A stretch of DNA of 64,000 nt from Prochlorococcus sp. AG-409-L18 (GTDB taxonomy: Bacteria; Cyanobacteriota; Cyanobacteriia; PCC-6307; Cyanobiaceae), in the NCBI GenBank assembly GCA_003215535.1, contig QCKG01000003.1:1-64000 (forward strand), read 5' to 3'. Below are positions 15,693 through 25,578 of this stretch, in pieces (position 1 is the first letter of the stretch; each line of letters starts with the position of its first letter). Below the pieces are notes generated by a model. The model made no database searches, was not told the DNA's origin, and saw nothing but the letters and a program-made list of their open reading frames with translations. A program made the translations under genes and the position numbers.

Positions 15693-15766
15693 CGCCCCCT
15701 GTTGGATTCGAACCAACGACCGGCTGCTTAGAAGGCAGCTGCTCTATCCAGCTGAGCTAAGGGAGC
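15693..15766 (-). tRNA. tRNA-Arg (anticodon TCT)
   Basis: A 74-base cloverleaf on the minus strand without encoded CCA. The acceptor stem GCTCCCT pairs with AGGGGGC (with one G-T pair); the D arm is AGCTCAGCTGGATAGAGC; the anticodon loop CTTCTAA carries TCT at 15730-15732; the T arm contains GGTTCGAATCC. It borders the AT-rich patch of small unknown genes on its 3' side. Confidence 0.97.
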
Positions 15767-15829
15767 ACTATTGCATTTTGACTGTAATTTATTGCTTGGC
15801 CGTTTATGGTTGGATGCCAATAAACCTAT

Positions 15830-16678
15830 TTGATGGTGGCTAGCCGGCTTACAGAAATCAAGAAGAGGGCTTTGGTTGATGGTTATCGGTCAGGTGGATC
15901 TACTGCAAGCCTTGCGGTGGAGTTTGGCTGTAGTCCTAATACGGTCATTAGGACTGTTAAAACTTTGTTGTCCGCTGATGAATATATCGCGTTAAAAGCA
16001 GCGCGTACTAGAGGAGATATGTCTAGAAGTGCCCAAATCAATTCAACCTCAGCAGCAGGCAATCAAAAGGGAGGCCAAGATGCCAAAAAGGTTTTTGATC
16101 AAAGTGAAGTTGATGATTGTGAGAAGAAAGAATCAAATTCAAGTTCAGTTGAAGAAAAAGTTTTTGTCGATATTGATTTACCTGAGGAGACATCTCGGTC
16201 AGGCCCTCTTGCGCTTGATGATGCTGATGACTTTGGTGAAGACCAAGTTGATGACCAGGATGAGGAAGTGGTTGTCGATCGAGATTCCTTTGAATTTTCA
16301 TCGGCGGATATCTTTCAAGAAATAGCACCTCTCGCTAGTGACTTTGTAATCAATGAGCAAAAAGAAGTCGCTTCTGAGCTGCTTGAGCAAGGTGTTTTGC
16401 CTAGCAGTGTTTATATGCTTGTAGATAAAACAGTTGAGCTTGATGTGCGTTTTTTAAAAGATTTTCCTGAGCTAGGCGTTCTTTCTGAAAATGATAGAGA
16501 TCGCCAGGCTCTTTGCCTTTTTAATAACCAGCGCTCAGCTAAACGACAATGTGGCCGCAGTCAGAGGGTTATCAAAGTTCCAGATACATCTGTCTTTGAG
16601 ACGACAACCCCTTTTTTATTGGCTCGTGGGATTACTCACTTGGTCTTAGAGAGTAAATTAATAGCTTTAAAGACTTAA
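15830..16678 (+). CDS. HTH-domain protein with acidic linker
   Basis: A 282-residue protein. Residues about 6-48 form a helix-turn-helix of the Hin/homeodomain-like type (KKRALVDGYRSGGSTASLA, then EFGCSPNTVIRTVKTLL). A long Asp/Glu/Ser-rich linker (about 65-160) follows, then a conserved-looking C-terminal domain (about 160-282) with QEVASELL-like helix, SVYMLVDKTVELD and CLFNNQRSAKRQCGRSQRVIKVPD. The start could be at 15830 or one codon later. I believe it is a cyanobacterial conserved family, but its target and role are unknown; a regulator or DNA-bound scaffold is possible. Confidence 0.65.
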   Translation: MMVASRLTEIKKRALVDGYRSGGSTASLAVEFGCSPNTVIRTVKTLLSADEYIALKAARTRGDMSRSAQINSTSAAGNQKGGQDAKKVFDQSEVDDCEKKESNSSSVEEKVFVDIDLPEETSRSGPLALDDADDFGEDQVDDQDEEVVVDRDSFEFSSADIFQEIAPLASDFVINEQKEVASELLEQGVLPSSVYMLVDKTVELDVRFLKDFPELGVLSENDRDRQALCLFNNQRSAKRQCGRSQRVIKVPDTSVFETTTPFLLARGITHLVLESKLIALKT

Positions 16679-16687
16679 AAATAACTA

Positions 16688-16930
16688 TTAATTATTCAAT
16701 TGTTCAGAGTCTCGATTAGGGACCATTATTGCTACTGTTGTACCTCCACTGATGACCCCTACAATGATTGATATTCCTAAGATAAACCCTGTTGGGAGAG
16801 GAGCTGTCGAGGTTAGGCCTAGCCTGAGACTATGGCGATCCTTGAGGTTCTGAGCTCCAAGACATAAGACCAGAAGTAGCAAGAATCCACTGGTAAAACT
16901 TATTGCTGCAATTCGGATTCGCGAAAACAT
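16688..16930 (-). CDS. Small two-TM membrane protein (LapA/DUF1049-like)
   Basis: An 80-residue protein with two membrane helices (about 7-27, IAAISFTSGFLLLLVLCLGA; and about 46-70, PTGFILGISIIVGVISGGTTVAI) joined by a polar loop ending in an N/L..L..TSTAPLP segment. This layout, with L.L....PLP.GFILG before the second helix, resembles LapA-domain proteins linked to envelope assembly. The family call is tentative. It is convergent with the HTH gene (9 bases apart) and 49 bases from rsmI on the same strand. Confidence 0.6.
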   Translation of the reverse strand: MFSRIRIAAISFTSGFLLLLVLCLGAQNLKDRHSLRLGLTSTAPLPTGFILGISIIVGVISGGTTVAIMVPNRDSEQLNN

Positions 16931-16979
16931 TGGGGGTTTTTACAAAGATGTTGATCAGGTTTTTGCAGACAATCTAATC

Positions 16980-17843
16980 TTATTCGGGAATGAATGATTT
17001 ATGAAGAAGCTCGTAAAGAAATCTTTTTGAATGTTGAGAGCTTTGGGCCACTTTCTTTGCAGCCTCACTAGCACTTAACCCTTCTTCGATGAGAATTTTC
17101 ATCTTGGCCAGTAATTCTGAATTGCTTAACTCCTCTAAGACCTTTGGTTTTGCCCCTCCTAGTACCAAGGTGCATTCACCTAAAGGCTTGTTTATCAAAA
17201 AATGCTTCAGGGCGGCCCCAATGGTCGGTCCAATTTGTTCTTCATGGAGTTTAGTTAACTCTCTAGCTACTTGTAAGGGACGTTCGGATCCACACAGGTC
17301 GGCAAGTTCTGAAAGTAGCTTTAATAACCTGTGTGGTGCTTCATAAATAACAGTTGTGCGGGGTTCATTTGAGATATTGTTTAGGCGATCTTTTCTGGCA
17401 GTGCCTTTAGAGGGTAAAAACCCTTCAAAACAGAATCTGTCACAGGGAAGACCACTACTTACTAAGGCTGTTGTTGCAGCGCATGGGCCTGGAATGCAGA
17501 TTACTTCATGATTAGATTTTCTAGCTTCTGCAATGAGTTCTTCCCCTGGGTCGCTAATTCCAGGAAGACCTGCATCAGAAATGAGAGCAATACTCTCCCC
17601 TTTTTTCAGTAAAGAGATCAATTTGGGTATACGGCTTTTGGCGTTATGTCTATGAAAGCTAAAAAGGGGTGCCCTGACTTCCAAACTGCTTAACAGCTGG
17701 CCACTATGGCGCGTATCCTCACAAGCAATTGCAGAAACATTTTTCAGGACATACCTCGCTCGAGGAGACAAGTCCCCTAAGTTTCCGATTGGTGTCCCAA
17801 TCACATAAAGAACGCAAGCTTCTGGCTCAAGACGTTTGTTCAA
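16980..17843 (-). CDS. rsmI: 16S rRNA 2'-O-ribose C1402 methyltransferase
   Basis: A 287-residue SAM-dependent tetrapyrrole-methylase-fold enzyme that methylates the ribose of C1402 in 16S rRNA. Seen motifs are VIGTPIGNLGDLSPRA (about 14-29), CEDTRHSG (36-43), ALISDAGLPGISDPG (about 81-95) and CIPGPCAATTALVSSGLP (about 116-133); CEGFLP and EAPHRLLKLL follow. Length matches the family. It is divergent from cysQ, whose start lies only 21 bases away, so both promoters must overlap the coding regions or each other. Confidence 0.96.
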   Translation of the reverse strand: MNKRLEPEACVLYVIGTPIGNLGDLSPRARYVLKNVSAIACEDTRHSGQLLSSLEVRAPLFSFHRHNAKSRIPKLISLLKKGESIALISDAGLPGISDPGEELIAEARKSNHEVICIPGPCAATTALVSSGLPCDRFCFEGFLPSKGTARKDRLNNISNEPRTTVIYEAPHRLLKLLSELADLCGSERPLQVARELTKLHEEQIGPTIGAALKHFLINKPLGECTLVLGGAKPKVLEELSNSELLAKMKILIEEGLSASEAAKKVAQSSQHSKRFLYELLHKSFIPE

Positions 17844-17864
17844 AATTTCCCATTTCAGAAATCC

Positions 17865-18782
17865 ATGATGCCAATTGAATCGGTTGTTCCTGATGGCGTG
17901 AAGCTAGAGGGCCTGTTAGAAAATGTTGGATCACTTTGTTGGGGCGCCGCAGATATCTTGCGTGCCTATGCAAGAGGAGAGAAGCCTCCATATGGATTCC
18001 CCGCTGTACTTAATGTTAACGATGGCGTGGATGGTCCGGTCTCTGCAGCCGACCTTGCAGTTAATCAGTGGCTTTTGGATGGACTGAACTCTTATTACCC
18101 AACAACCGATTGGACACTGTTGAGTGAAGAAACGGCTAAGGAGCAGTTGATAGAAGGCGCCTCGGTTGATACTGAGTGGCTATGGATTCTCGACCCGCTT
18201 GATGGGACAAAGGATTTCCTTCAGGGCACTGGAGACTACGCAGTCCATCTGGCTCTTGTAAAAGGATCAAAAACTGTTTTAGGTGTGGTTTTGATCCCTG
18301 AGGCGGATGAGCTTTGGTTTGGGGTTAGGGGATTAGGTGCCTGGCTTGAGAACCGAAGTGGAGAGAAAAAATCGGTGTCTTTTAGTGATCGGAAATCTTT
18401 TAGTGAATTAATTCTTGTTGCCAGCAGAAACCATCGAGACGACAGATTGGAAAAGTTGTTGGGTAGCCTGAATTTGGCGGGGACAAAATCTATAGGGAGC
18501 GTGGGTTGTAAGGTTGCAACTATCTTGCGTGGAGAAACTGATTTTTATATTTCTCTTTCTGGTCGAAGTGCACCAAAAGATTGGGACATGGCTGCTCCAG
18601 AGGCAGTACTTTCAGCTGCAGGAGGAATGTTTACTCATGCAGATGGAATACCTCTTAAATACAACACTGGGGACATTCGCCAGGCAGGCTGTTTAGTGGC
18701 TAGTCATGGGTTCTTACACCCTGAAATTTGCCAGAAGGTACTTAAAGAAATTAATTTTATCGATCCAACCTTTTTAGTTTGA
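17865..18782 (+). CDS. cysQ: 3'(2'),5'-bisphosphate nucleotidase (CysQ-like)
   Basis: Member of the Mg-dependent inositol-monophosphatase fold that hydrolyses PAP/PAPS, relieving inhibition of sulfate assimilation enzymes. The 305-residue protein shows LLSEET (85-90), the metal motif WILDPLDGTKDF (107-118), and the late motif PKDWDMAAPEAVLSAAGG (near 243-260). The N-terminal helix (EGLLENVGSLCWGAADILRAY) is typical. Two adjacent ATG codons make the start ambiguous by one residue. It is convergent with pnp, whose 3' end is 19 bases away. Confidence 0.88.
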   Translation: MMPIESVVPDGVKLEGLLENVGSLCWGAADILRAYARGEKPPYGFPAVLNVNDGVDGPVSAADLAVNQWLLDGLNSYYPTTDWTLLSEETAKEQLIEGASVDTEWLWILDPLDGTKDFLQGTGDYAVHLALVKGSKTVLGVVLIPEADELWFGVRGLGAWLENRSGEKKSVSFSDRKSFSELILVASRNHRDDRLEKLLGSLNLAGTKSIGSVGCKVATILRGETDFYISLSGRSAPKDWDMAAPEAVLSAAGGMFTHADGIPLKYNTGDIRQAGCLVASHGFLHPEICQKVLKEINFIDPTFLV

Positions 18783-18801
18783 TTAGATAATTAGTTCTTC
18801 T

Positions 18802-20967
18802 TTATGTGAGTGGAGCTACAGGGGTAGGAGCTTGCTCATGATGAGTATCTTCACCATTTTGAGGAACTCCTCTTAAGGTCAAATTGATTCGACCACGATT
18901 GTCGATTTCTCGTACACGGACAGTTACCTGATCTCCAACCTTGACTACGTCGTCGACTTTCTCAACTCGAGCTTCTGAAAGTTGGGAAATATGAATCATG
19001 CCTTCTTTCCCAGGGAGTATCTCTACGAAAGCTCCTATTGGAATAATCCTGGTAATAGAACCCGTGAAGACTTCTCCTTCATTAACTTTGCGTGTCAGAC
19101 CTTCGATGATTCTTTGAGCTTCTTCTGCTGCAGCACCATCATGGGAAGCAATCGTGACGATCCCTCCATCTTCGATGTCTATCTTGGTATTTGTGCGCTC
19201 TGTAATCCCTTTAATTGTTCGTCCTCCAGGACCAATTACGGTGCCAATGAGTTCTGGATCGATACGGAAGCTTAGTAATCGAGGTGCATGCGGAGAGAGA
19301 CTTTCTCTGGGTGAATCAATTGCTTCCATCATCTTTTCAAGAATATGAATTCTTGCGGGCTTGGCTTGGTTTATGGCATCAGCAATTGTTTCAACTGAAA
19401 GACCACTTATTTTCATGTCCATTTGCAATGCAGTTATACCTTTTTCCGTACCTGCGACTTTGAAGTCCATATCGCCTAGGAAATCTTCTATTCCTTGAAT
19501 ATCTGTAAGGATCTTGACTTCTTTGCCCTCTTTAATAAGCCCCATGGCTGCTCCACTCACAGGGGCCTTAAGGGGAACTCCAGCATCCATTAAGGCAAGG
19601 GTACTTCCACAAACAGAACCCATAGATGTTGAACCATTTGAGCTAAGTACTTCGCTTACTACTCTGAGAACATAAGGGAAGGTATCTTTCGCTGGAAGGA
19701 CTGGGACAATTGCTCTCTCTGCAAGAGCTCCATGACCGATTTCTCTTCGGCCTGGTGTACGCATGGGACGAGTCTCGCCCACTGAATATGGAGGAAAATT
19801 GTAATGGTGAAGGTATGTTTTTTCGGTGTTTGGGTTTAAATCATCCATTTCTTGGGCATCACTTGGAGTTCCCAAAGTTGCCGTTGAAAGTACCTGGGTT
19901 AGGCCTCTTTGGAAAAGCCCTGAGCCATGTACTCTTTTAGGGAGGACACCAGCTGCTGCATTTATTTCTCGTACTTCGTCAAGGTTCCTTCCGTCTACGC
20001 GCTTACCTTCTTTGATTATTTGTTCGCGCATTAACTTTTTGGTTAAGCTTTTGAAGCTATTAGCCAATAATTTATTGTTAGCTGAGACAGATTTCCTGAC
20101 AGCATTGTCTTCTTTTAAAGCTTCTATTGATTCTGTAATCTCTGCTTTAATTGAATCAAGCTTGTTGTCTCGCTCATCTTTTGTTTGTTCAAACTTTTTC
20201 AATACTTCTCCAATTTGCTTAGTGCAATTTTTCTCTAAATAATTTGGCAAGGTACTATCTATATCTGGTTCTTGAGGTTTTACTTGTTTAATGCCTAGCT
20301 CTTTTAAAATCCCTTCTTGAGCTTTAATTAACTCAGTGACTGCTTCATAACCAAAATCGATGGCTTCTATGACATCTTGTTCAGTGAGTTGATTTGCCCC
20401 TGCCTCAACCATAACTACTCCATCTGGTGTTCCAGAGACAATGAGATCAAGGTCGCCACGTTCAATCTCTCGGTAACTAGGATTGAGTACAAAGTCATCT
20501 CCTAGGAGCCCCACCCTTACCGCCGCCATTGGCCCTTGAAAAGGGATACTTGCCAGGAGAGTCGACATTGATGCTCCAGTTACCGCAAGAACATCGGCTG
20601 GGACTCTTTCGTCTAGTGATAAACAGGTCGCAACAATTTGAATGTCATCCCTCATCCAAGAAGGGAATAAGGGCCTCATTGGCCTATCTATCAATCTAGA
20701 AATAAGAGTTGCTCTTTCTGGCGGGCGCCCTTCTCTGCGCATGAAGCTCCCAGGAATACGCCCAGCTGCATAGAGCCTCTCTTCGTAATCACAAACGAGT
20801 GGCAGGAAATCGATGCCTTCTCTACCGGAAGATTGGGTGGCTGTGACCAGGACTGCGGTATCTCCGCATTCCACCATCACTGAACCACCGGCTTGGGGCG
20901 CATAACGCCCAGTAGTCAGTCGTATCTCCCGTCCATCAAAGGAGATCGACTTTGTCTGACCTTGCAC
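18802..20967 (-). CDS. pnp: Polyribonucleotide nucleotidyltransferase (PNPase)
   Basis: Phosphorolytic 3'-5' exoribonuclease, main mRNA decay and RNA-tailing enzyme in cyanobacteria. The 721-residue protein has two RNase PH domains (about 1-140 and 315-545), a helical linker between them (about 230-310), a KH domain (about 555-615, containing [14 protein letters not shown]) and an S1 domain (about 625-695, [29 protein letters not shown]). The phosphate-binding [19 protein letters not shown] region (near 440-458) is intact. The tail is Pro/Ala/His-rich. A terminator separates it from rpsN upstream. Confidence 0.98.
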   Translation of the reverse strand: MQGQTKSISFDGREIRLTTGRYAPQAGGSVMVECGDTAVLVTATQSSGREGIDFLPLVCDYEERLYAAGRIPGSFMRREGRPPERATLISRLIDRPMRPLFPSWMRDDIQIVATCLSLDERVPADVLAVTGASMSTLLASIPFQGPMAAVRVGLLGDDFVLNPSYREIERGDLDLIVSGTPDGVVMVEAGANQLTEQDVIEAIDFGYEAVTELIKAQEGILKELGIKQVKPQEPDIDSTLPNYLEKNCTKQIGEVLKKFEQTKDERDNKLDSIKAEITESIEALKEDNAVRKSVSANNKLLANSFKSLTKKLMREQIIKEGKRVDGRNLDEVREINAAAGVLPKRVHGSGLFQRGLTQVLSTATLGTPSDAQEMDDLNPNTEKTYLHHYNFPPYSVGETRPMRTPGRREIGHGALAERAIVPVLPAKDTFPYVLRVVSEVLSSNGSTSMGSVCGSTLALMDAGVPLKAPVSGAAMGLIKEGKEVKILTDIQGIEDFLGDMDFKVAGTEKGITALQMDMKISGLSVETIADAINQAKPARIHILEKMMEAIDSPRESLSPHAPRLLSFRIDPELIGTVIGPGGRTIKGITERTNTKIDIEDGGIVTIASHDGAAAEEAQRIIEGLTRKVNEGEVFTGSITRIIPIGAFVEILPGKEGMIHISQLSEARVEKVDDVVKVGDQVTVRVREIDNRGRINLTLRGVPQNGEDTHHEQAPTPVAPLT

Positions 20968-21066
20968 GTGCTCTTATGTCTTTTTGTCTTCAGATATTCT
21001 TGCACTTGATTGGCACCTATAACGCAGAAAATGCGATTTAGTTCCTTTTGATAATGTTGATCAAAC

Positions 21067-21094
21067 AAAAAAAGGGGGGTAACCCCCCTTTTTT
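21067..21094 (-). terminator. Bidirectional Rho-independent terminator
   Basis: A7, then GGGGGG (21074-21079), TAA loop, CCCCCC (21083-21088), then T6. On the minus strand it terminates rpsN before pnp; on the plus strand it has an equally good U-run, but no plus-strand gene reads into it. It is the clearest intrinsic terminator in the window. Confidence 0.9.
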
Positions 21095-21147
21095 ATTGAG
21101 ATTATGGATTGCTTGCCAAATATTAATCACTAGGGAGTTTTTGCCGC

Positions 21148-21450
21148 CTACCAGCTCGATTTGACCACTCCGGGTAGCTCGCCTTTATGGGCACGCTCAC
21201 GAAGTTGATTGCGGCATAAGCCAAAATCACGATAAACACCTCGTGGTTTCCCAGTAGCCCAGCATCGGTTCCTCATTCTGCTTGGAGCACTGTTACGTGG
21301 AAGAGCTTGGATTTTTCTATGAATCTCAAGTCTTTCCATTGGATCTTTTGCGGAGTTGAACGCATTGAGGAGTGTTGTCCGCTTGGCTGCGAATCTCTCG
21401 ACTAGTTTCTTGCGCTTGACATCGCGCGCGATCATTGACTTTTTGGCCAT
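21148..21450 (-). CDS. rpsN: 30S ribosomal protein S14
   Basis: A 100-residue protein of the small-subunit head near the A and P sites. It is the long form without the zinc-binding CxxC pairs, with [21 protein letters not shown] at the start and the C-terminal RNA-binding signature [26 protein letters not shown]. It is encoded outside the main ribosomal operon, as commonly seen for S14 in cyanobacteria. A strong hairpin terminator follows, so it is probably a single-gene unit. Confidence 0.97.
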   Translation of the reverse strand: MAKKSMIARDVKRKKLVERFAAKRTTLLNAFNSAKDPMERLEIHRKIQALPRNSAPSRMRNRCWATGKPRGVYRDFGLCRNQLRERAHKGELPGVVKSSW

Positions 21451-21550
21451 GCGGGGGCTTGATTCCCTAGGAGTCCATGGGAAATATTAACTCTTCGCGA
21501 AATTCTTGGTTCAGGGTTCAGGTTTAATTGCGGGAAGCAATATCTTCCTT

Positions 21551-22633
21551 TTAATGGCTTATCAGTTGCTGAAACATATTTAGTTGAGTTGTATCTCGAA
21601 TTATCAGTACAACGCTTAGCCCCACGATCAGAAGAAATCCTGACTGGACTATTGCTTGTTGAATGGGCTCAGGGACAGGCCTGCCACGAACGCCTTCAAA
21701 AAGAAGTAGCGCCAGTTGACCACCATCAAGCAGTGGAAGTGGTAAAGAGTTCAGAACAGCAAGATTGATAGAGATTAAGGCTGCAAAAAGTATCAATCCT
21801 GATCCCCCCTGCTCGGAAAGGTGAGCGCCTATTTCGACAATCTTTACTGGGCCACTTAATTGTTGAGAAGTAGCTCCAAAATCTGTTACCAAACCTTTGT
21901 AGCCATTAATAGTACGAGTAAGAAAATCTATGAATTGAGTATCAGCATGAGTAATTATTTCTGATATATTTTTAGCGGGATGAATCTCGTTAGTGAAATT
22001 TGGTTGTAATTGGGCTCCTATCTTTCCATTCCCAAGGTTATTTGAAGGTTTAATGCTAATGGTTTCTTGTTTATCCTCTCTAATTCGCTCGATCAGAATC
22101 TTTTCTTCAGGCGCGTTTTGGACTTTGTTTATAAACAATTTAACTGCTTCTTGATCAGTCCCTAGGCTCTTGCCAGAGATGCTCACAATTCGATCGCCAG
22201 GGCTTAATCCTGCAATATCAGCAGCTTCTCCTTGTTGAACTGACATTATCAATACCCCTGGATCAGGTTGATTGGGAATGCCAATAAGTGATGCTTGCCC
22301 AGCCAGAAGTATCCATGCAAGTAGAAGATTTGCGATAACGCCTGCAGAAATGACAAGCGCTCTTTGAGCAATTGGTCGATTTTGTAGTAGGTCGGGATCA
22401 TCTGCGGGGATATTGCTTCCTTTCCCTACATCTGGAAATGAAACGAAACCTCCTAGAGGTAAGGCTCTGATCGCAAAGGTCACGCCATTGATTTGTTTTT
22501 GTATTAGCGCAGGTCCAAATCCAATAGAGAATCCGTTTACTCGAATTCGTTGTGATATTGCGGCAAGAAAGTGACCTGATTCATGAAAAAGGATCAGAAA
22601 ACCTAGAACAGCAATAGAGGCCAGGACGTTCAT
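21551..22633 (-). CDS. rseP: RIP site-2 metalloprotease (RseP/S2P-like)
   Basis: Membrane-embedded zinc protease of family M50 that cleaves transmembrane substrates such as anti-sigma factors. The zinc motif HESGH is at 17-21 in the first membrane helix, a PDZ domain spans about 120-205 (VQQGEAADIAGLSPGDRIVSISG), and the third zinc ligand lies in LNSLPLPLLDGGQ near 300. Four membrane helices are visible. The 360-residue length is normal. It begins 9 bases after serS, so the two are probably co-transcribed. Confidence 0.94.
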   Translation of the reverse strand: MNVLASIAVLGFLILFHESGHFLAAISQRIRVNGFSIGFGPALIQKQINGVTFAIRALPLGGFVSFPDVGKGSNIPADDPDLLQNRPIAQRALVISAGVIANLLLAWILLAGQASLIGIPNQPDPGVLIMSVQQGEAADIAGLSPGDRIVSISGKSLGTDQEAVKLFINKVQNAPEEKILIERIREDKQETISIKPSNNLGNGKIGAQLQPNFTNEIHPAKNISEIITHADTQFIDFLTRTINGYKGLVTDFGATSQQLSGPVKIVEIGAHLSEQGGSGLILFAALISINLAVLNSLPLPLLDGGQLALLLFEGVRGRPVPEPIQQAIVQSGFLLIVGLSVVLIIRDTTQLNMFQQLISH

Positions 22634-22642
22634 TTATACCTT

Positions 22643-23932
22643 TTAATTAGGGACTTCGTTTGGCTGCAGATGATTTGAGCCAAAGTAAGGAACTATTGCT
22701 GACGGTAGCTTTATGCTGCCATCTGCTTGTTGGCCATTTTCCAAAAGGGCTGCCATTGTGCGCCCTACTGCCAAACCACTTCCATTAAGGGTATGAAGTA
22801 AAAGAGTTGATTTGCCTTTTTTTGTGCGGATCGAAGAACGTCTGGCTTGGAAATCACCACAAATGCTGCAACTGGAGATCTCTCTGAAAGTACCTGCTCC
22901 AGGGAGCCATACTTCTAAGTCATAAGTTCTAGAGGCGGAGAAGCCAAGGTCGCCAGTACAGATTTCTACAACTCGGTAAGGCAGCTCAAGTGCTTGCAGG
23001 ACCGCTTCTGCATCAGCGGTAATTTGTGTATGAGCTTCTTCTGAGTCCTCTGGATGTACAAACCAATAAAGCTCTACTTTGTTGAACTGGTGAAGTCTGA
23101 TTAGGCCCCTAGTGTCTTTCCCATAACTTCCGGCTTCTCTCCTGAAGCAAGGGCTATATGCGACGTAACGAAGTGGTAATTGATTGAAAGGAATTATCTC
23201 ATCACGATGAAATGAAGTAATTGGCACTTCAGCTGTGGGAGTAAGCCAGAGTTCATCTTCATTGCAACGAAAACTCTCTTCGGCAAATTTTGGCAGCTGC
23301 CCGGAGCCTGTGAGACTTGCAGTATTAACTAATACCGGAGGCAATAATTCCTTATAACCTTTTGATATATGCAGATCAAGCATGAAATTGATTAATGCGC
23401 GCTCTAATCGAGCGCCTTGATTGATCAATGTCACGAACCGACTTTGAGAGATCCTTGCCGACCGTTCAGTATCGAAAAGTCCTATTTTTTCTGCTATTTC
23501 CCAGTGCGTTTTTAGGTTCTTTTCATTTCGTGGATTTCCCCAGCGTCTTTTTTCCTGATTGTCTTTTTCACTGCGGCCATTGGGGCATCTTGGTGAGGGA
23601 AGATTTGGAAGCCTCAGGAGTTGTTCCTTCAGAGTGGCTACAACTCCCTTCTCCTTCTCCTCCAGGGCTGCAACCTTTTTTTTGATTGCATTGCCTTCAT
23701 GACGAAGGTCTTTTATCTCTGCCGAATTTGGATCAATGCCGTTCTTAATTAGTTGTCCAACCTGCTTCCCAATGCGATTGCTCTCTGCTTGAAGACGGCT
23801 TCTTATTTCTTCTAGATCTCTTTGCTGTTGGGCGATCTCTTGAAGGTGTTTTAGGTCCACCTTCATGCCTCTTCGCTCAAGTTCATGAGCAATAAAAGAT
23901 GGGTTTTCACGCACTAGGCGCTGGTCAAGCAC
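22643..23932 (-). CDS. serS: Seryl-tRNA synthetase
   Basis: Class II synthetase that charges tRNA-Ser. The 429-residue protein has an N-terminal antiparallel coiled coil (about 25-110) that contacts the long variable arm, then the catalytic core with motif 2 [29 protein letters not shown] (about 258-286) and motif 3 [16 protein letters not shown] (about 388-403). ATG at 23930-23932 gives the usual [11 protein letters not shown] start. It is followed at 9 bases by rseP and lies 150 bases from the end of ycf46. Confidence 0.97.
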   Translation of the reverse strand: MLDQRLVRENPSFIAHELERRGMKVDLKHLQEIAQQQRDLEEIRSRLQAESNRIGKQVGQLIKNGIDPNSAEIKDLRHEGNAIKKKVAALEEKEKGVVATLKEQLLRLPNLPSPRCPNGRSEKDNQEKRRWGNPRNEKNLKTHWEIAEKIGLFDTERSARISQSRFVTLINQGARLERALINFMLDLHISKGYKELLPPVLVNTASLTGSGQLPKFAEESFRCNEDELWLTPTAEVPITSFHRDEIIPFNQLPLRYVAYSPCFRREAGSYGKDTRGLIRLHQFNKVELYWFVHPEDSEEAHTQITADAEAVLQALELPYRVVEICTGDLGFSASRTYDLEVWLPGAGTFREISSCSICGDFQARRSSIRTKKGKSTLLLHTLNGSGLAVGRTMAALLENGQQADGSIKLPSAIVPYFGSNHLQPNEVPN

Positions 23933-24082
23933 GAGGGTCCTTCATTGAGCAATTAAGCCTAAGTGCTTTTGAGTCAATAAAACGAGATCTTTTAAAGGCC
24001 AGTATTAAATAATTAGTATTTGTTGCTCTCTGTCAATTTTCAATAATCTTACTAGAAGACTAATAAAACTTGATTTGGCTAT

Positions 24083-25576
24083 TTACGGCTCAAGAAATGA
24101 ATCAAGCATTAGTGAAGCAGGTCTAGCTCTACCAGTGGAAGCCCATTCCTTGAGCGAATTTAATTGCTCTTTAGCTGTTCTTGATAGTGGGACTAGTTGA
24201 TTGGCAGCAAGAATTAGATCGCTTTCTTCTAGTTCTCGCTTTTCTGCGAATGCAAGGTGCATTGCTTCAATGACAGTTTGCTCTAGTTCAGCACCAGAGA
24301 ATCCTTTTGTCCTATCCACTACTGCAATTAAAGGAACCTGGAGGTTCTCTCTTCTTTGATGAATATGTAGTTGAAGAATGCTAAACCTTTCTTCTTTGGT
24401 TGGTAGGTCAAGGAGGAAGATTTCATCAAATCGTCCTTTTCGTAAAAGTTCTCCTGGGAGTCGCTCAACACCATTGGCCGTTGCAACAACAAATACAGCT
24501 GAGTCTTTTTCTGCCATCCAGGTCAGAACGTTTGCTAGTACTCGTTGGCTTGTTCCGCCATCACTTCTTGCATCGCCTCCAAACCCTTTGTCTATTTCAT
24601 CAATCCAGAGGACGCAAGGAGCCATTGCTTCTGCACGTTGAATAGTCTCCCTTGTCCTTGCTTCACTTGCTCCTACTAGTCCGGCGAAAAGACGACCTAC
24701 ATCAAGTCTAAGAAGTGGCATAGACCAGCTATGAGCAATCGCTTTTGCTGTAAGGGATTTTCCTGTTCCTTGTGGGCCTACTAGTAAAACTCCACGAGGA
24801 AGGGGTAAGCCAAACTCTCGTGCTTCATCAGAAAAGGCTTGATGCCGTTGATCTAACCACTTTTTCAGTGCATCAAGTCCACCAATATCAGCTGGTGTGG
24901 CTTTGGTCTCGCAATATTCAAGGACCTCACTTCTCGCAACACTTTGACGTTTCTCTTCAAGTACTTCGGTTAAATCTTCTCTGCTTAATTTTCCTCTTTG
25001 AGCAAGAGCTCTGGCAGCGACTTGACGAACTCTTGCTTCGCTAAGTCCGCTACATGCATGGGTTAACTCCTCTAGAACATCCTTCTCTAAGGAGTTCCCA
25101 CTTGCTTGGGCAATATTGTTCAGGAGACTTTTGAGTTCTGGCTCTTGAGGTAATGGTAGGTCGAGAATTGTCAATGCATCGTCAAGATCGTGCGATGGAT
25201 TCCAATGGCCGGTGCAGAGAACAACTGTATGGGGGTTTTGGCGAAGATCTACATAGATATTTTTGAGCATTCTTGCTATTCCAGGATCTTCACAAAAGCG
25301 GTGGAAATCTTTAACTAAAAGAATCGTTGGAACTTGGGTGTCGAGATTTTGAAGCCATTGAAGTACCGCTATAGGTTGTTTTGCACCTAGTCCTTCCGAA
25401 TTCAAAACGCCTTTTAGGCCTTTGATGTAATCCCATGTGGCGAGACGTCTTGGTTTAAGCCTCAAAGAGGCTTGCTCCAGTAAAACTTCAACCCGCTCCT
25501 CTTCCCCACTGCGAATCCATATAAGAGGAGTCCTTGCTCGAATTAGTAGGTCTAGATGATCATCCCAGTCCTTCAT
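24083..25576 (-). CDS. ycf46: Ycf46-type AAA ATPase
   Basis: A 497-residue AAA protein of the Ycf46 family, found in cyanobacteria and red-lineage plastids and linked by others to photosynthetic or CO2-uptake control. The N-terminal half (about 1-225) is the family-specific domain with a degenerate ATPase-like fold (TPLIWIRSGEEERVE, TILLVKDFHRF). The C-terminal AAA module has Walker A GPQGTGKS (267-274), Walker B VLWIDEIDKGFGG (about 324-336) and an arginine-finger/sensor region LLRKGRFDEIF. It starts 2 bases after the DUF177 stop. Confidence 0.92.
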   Translation of the reverse strand: MKDWDDHLDLLIRARTPLIWIRSGEEERVEVLLEQASLRLKPRRLATWDYIKGLKGVLNSEGLGAKQPIAVLQWLQNLDTQVPTILLVKDFHRFCEDPGIARMLKNIYVDLRQNPHTVVLCTGHWNPSHDLDDALTILDLPLPQEPELKSLLNNIAQASGNSLEKDVLEELTHACSGLSEARVRQVAARALAQRGKLSREDLTEVLEEKRQSVARSEVLEYCETKATPADIGGLDALKKWLDQRHQAFSDEAREFGLPLPRGVLLVGPQGTGKSLTAKAIAHSWSMPLLRLDVGRLFAGLVGASEARTRETIQRAEAMAPCVLWIDEIDKGFGGDARSDGGTSQRVLANVLTWMAEKDSAVFVVATANGVERLPGELLRKGRFDEIFLLDLPTKEERFSILQLHIHQRRENLQVPLIAVVDRTKGFSGAELEQTVIEAMHLAFAEKRELEESDLILAANQLVPLSRTAKEQLNSLKEWASTGRARPASLMLDSFLEP

Positions 25577-25578
25577 TG

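Noticed and set aside
16029-16328. Open frames on both strands over the acidic linker of the HTH gene
   Set aside because: They are shadow frames produced by the repetitive GA-rich linker codons; their products are low-complexity and lack starts with ribosome binding sites.
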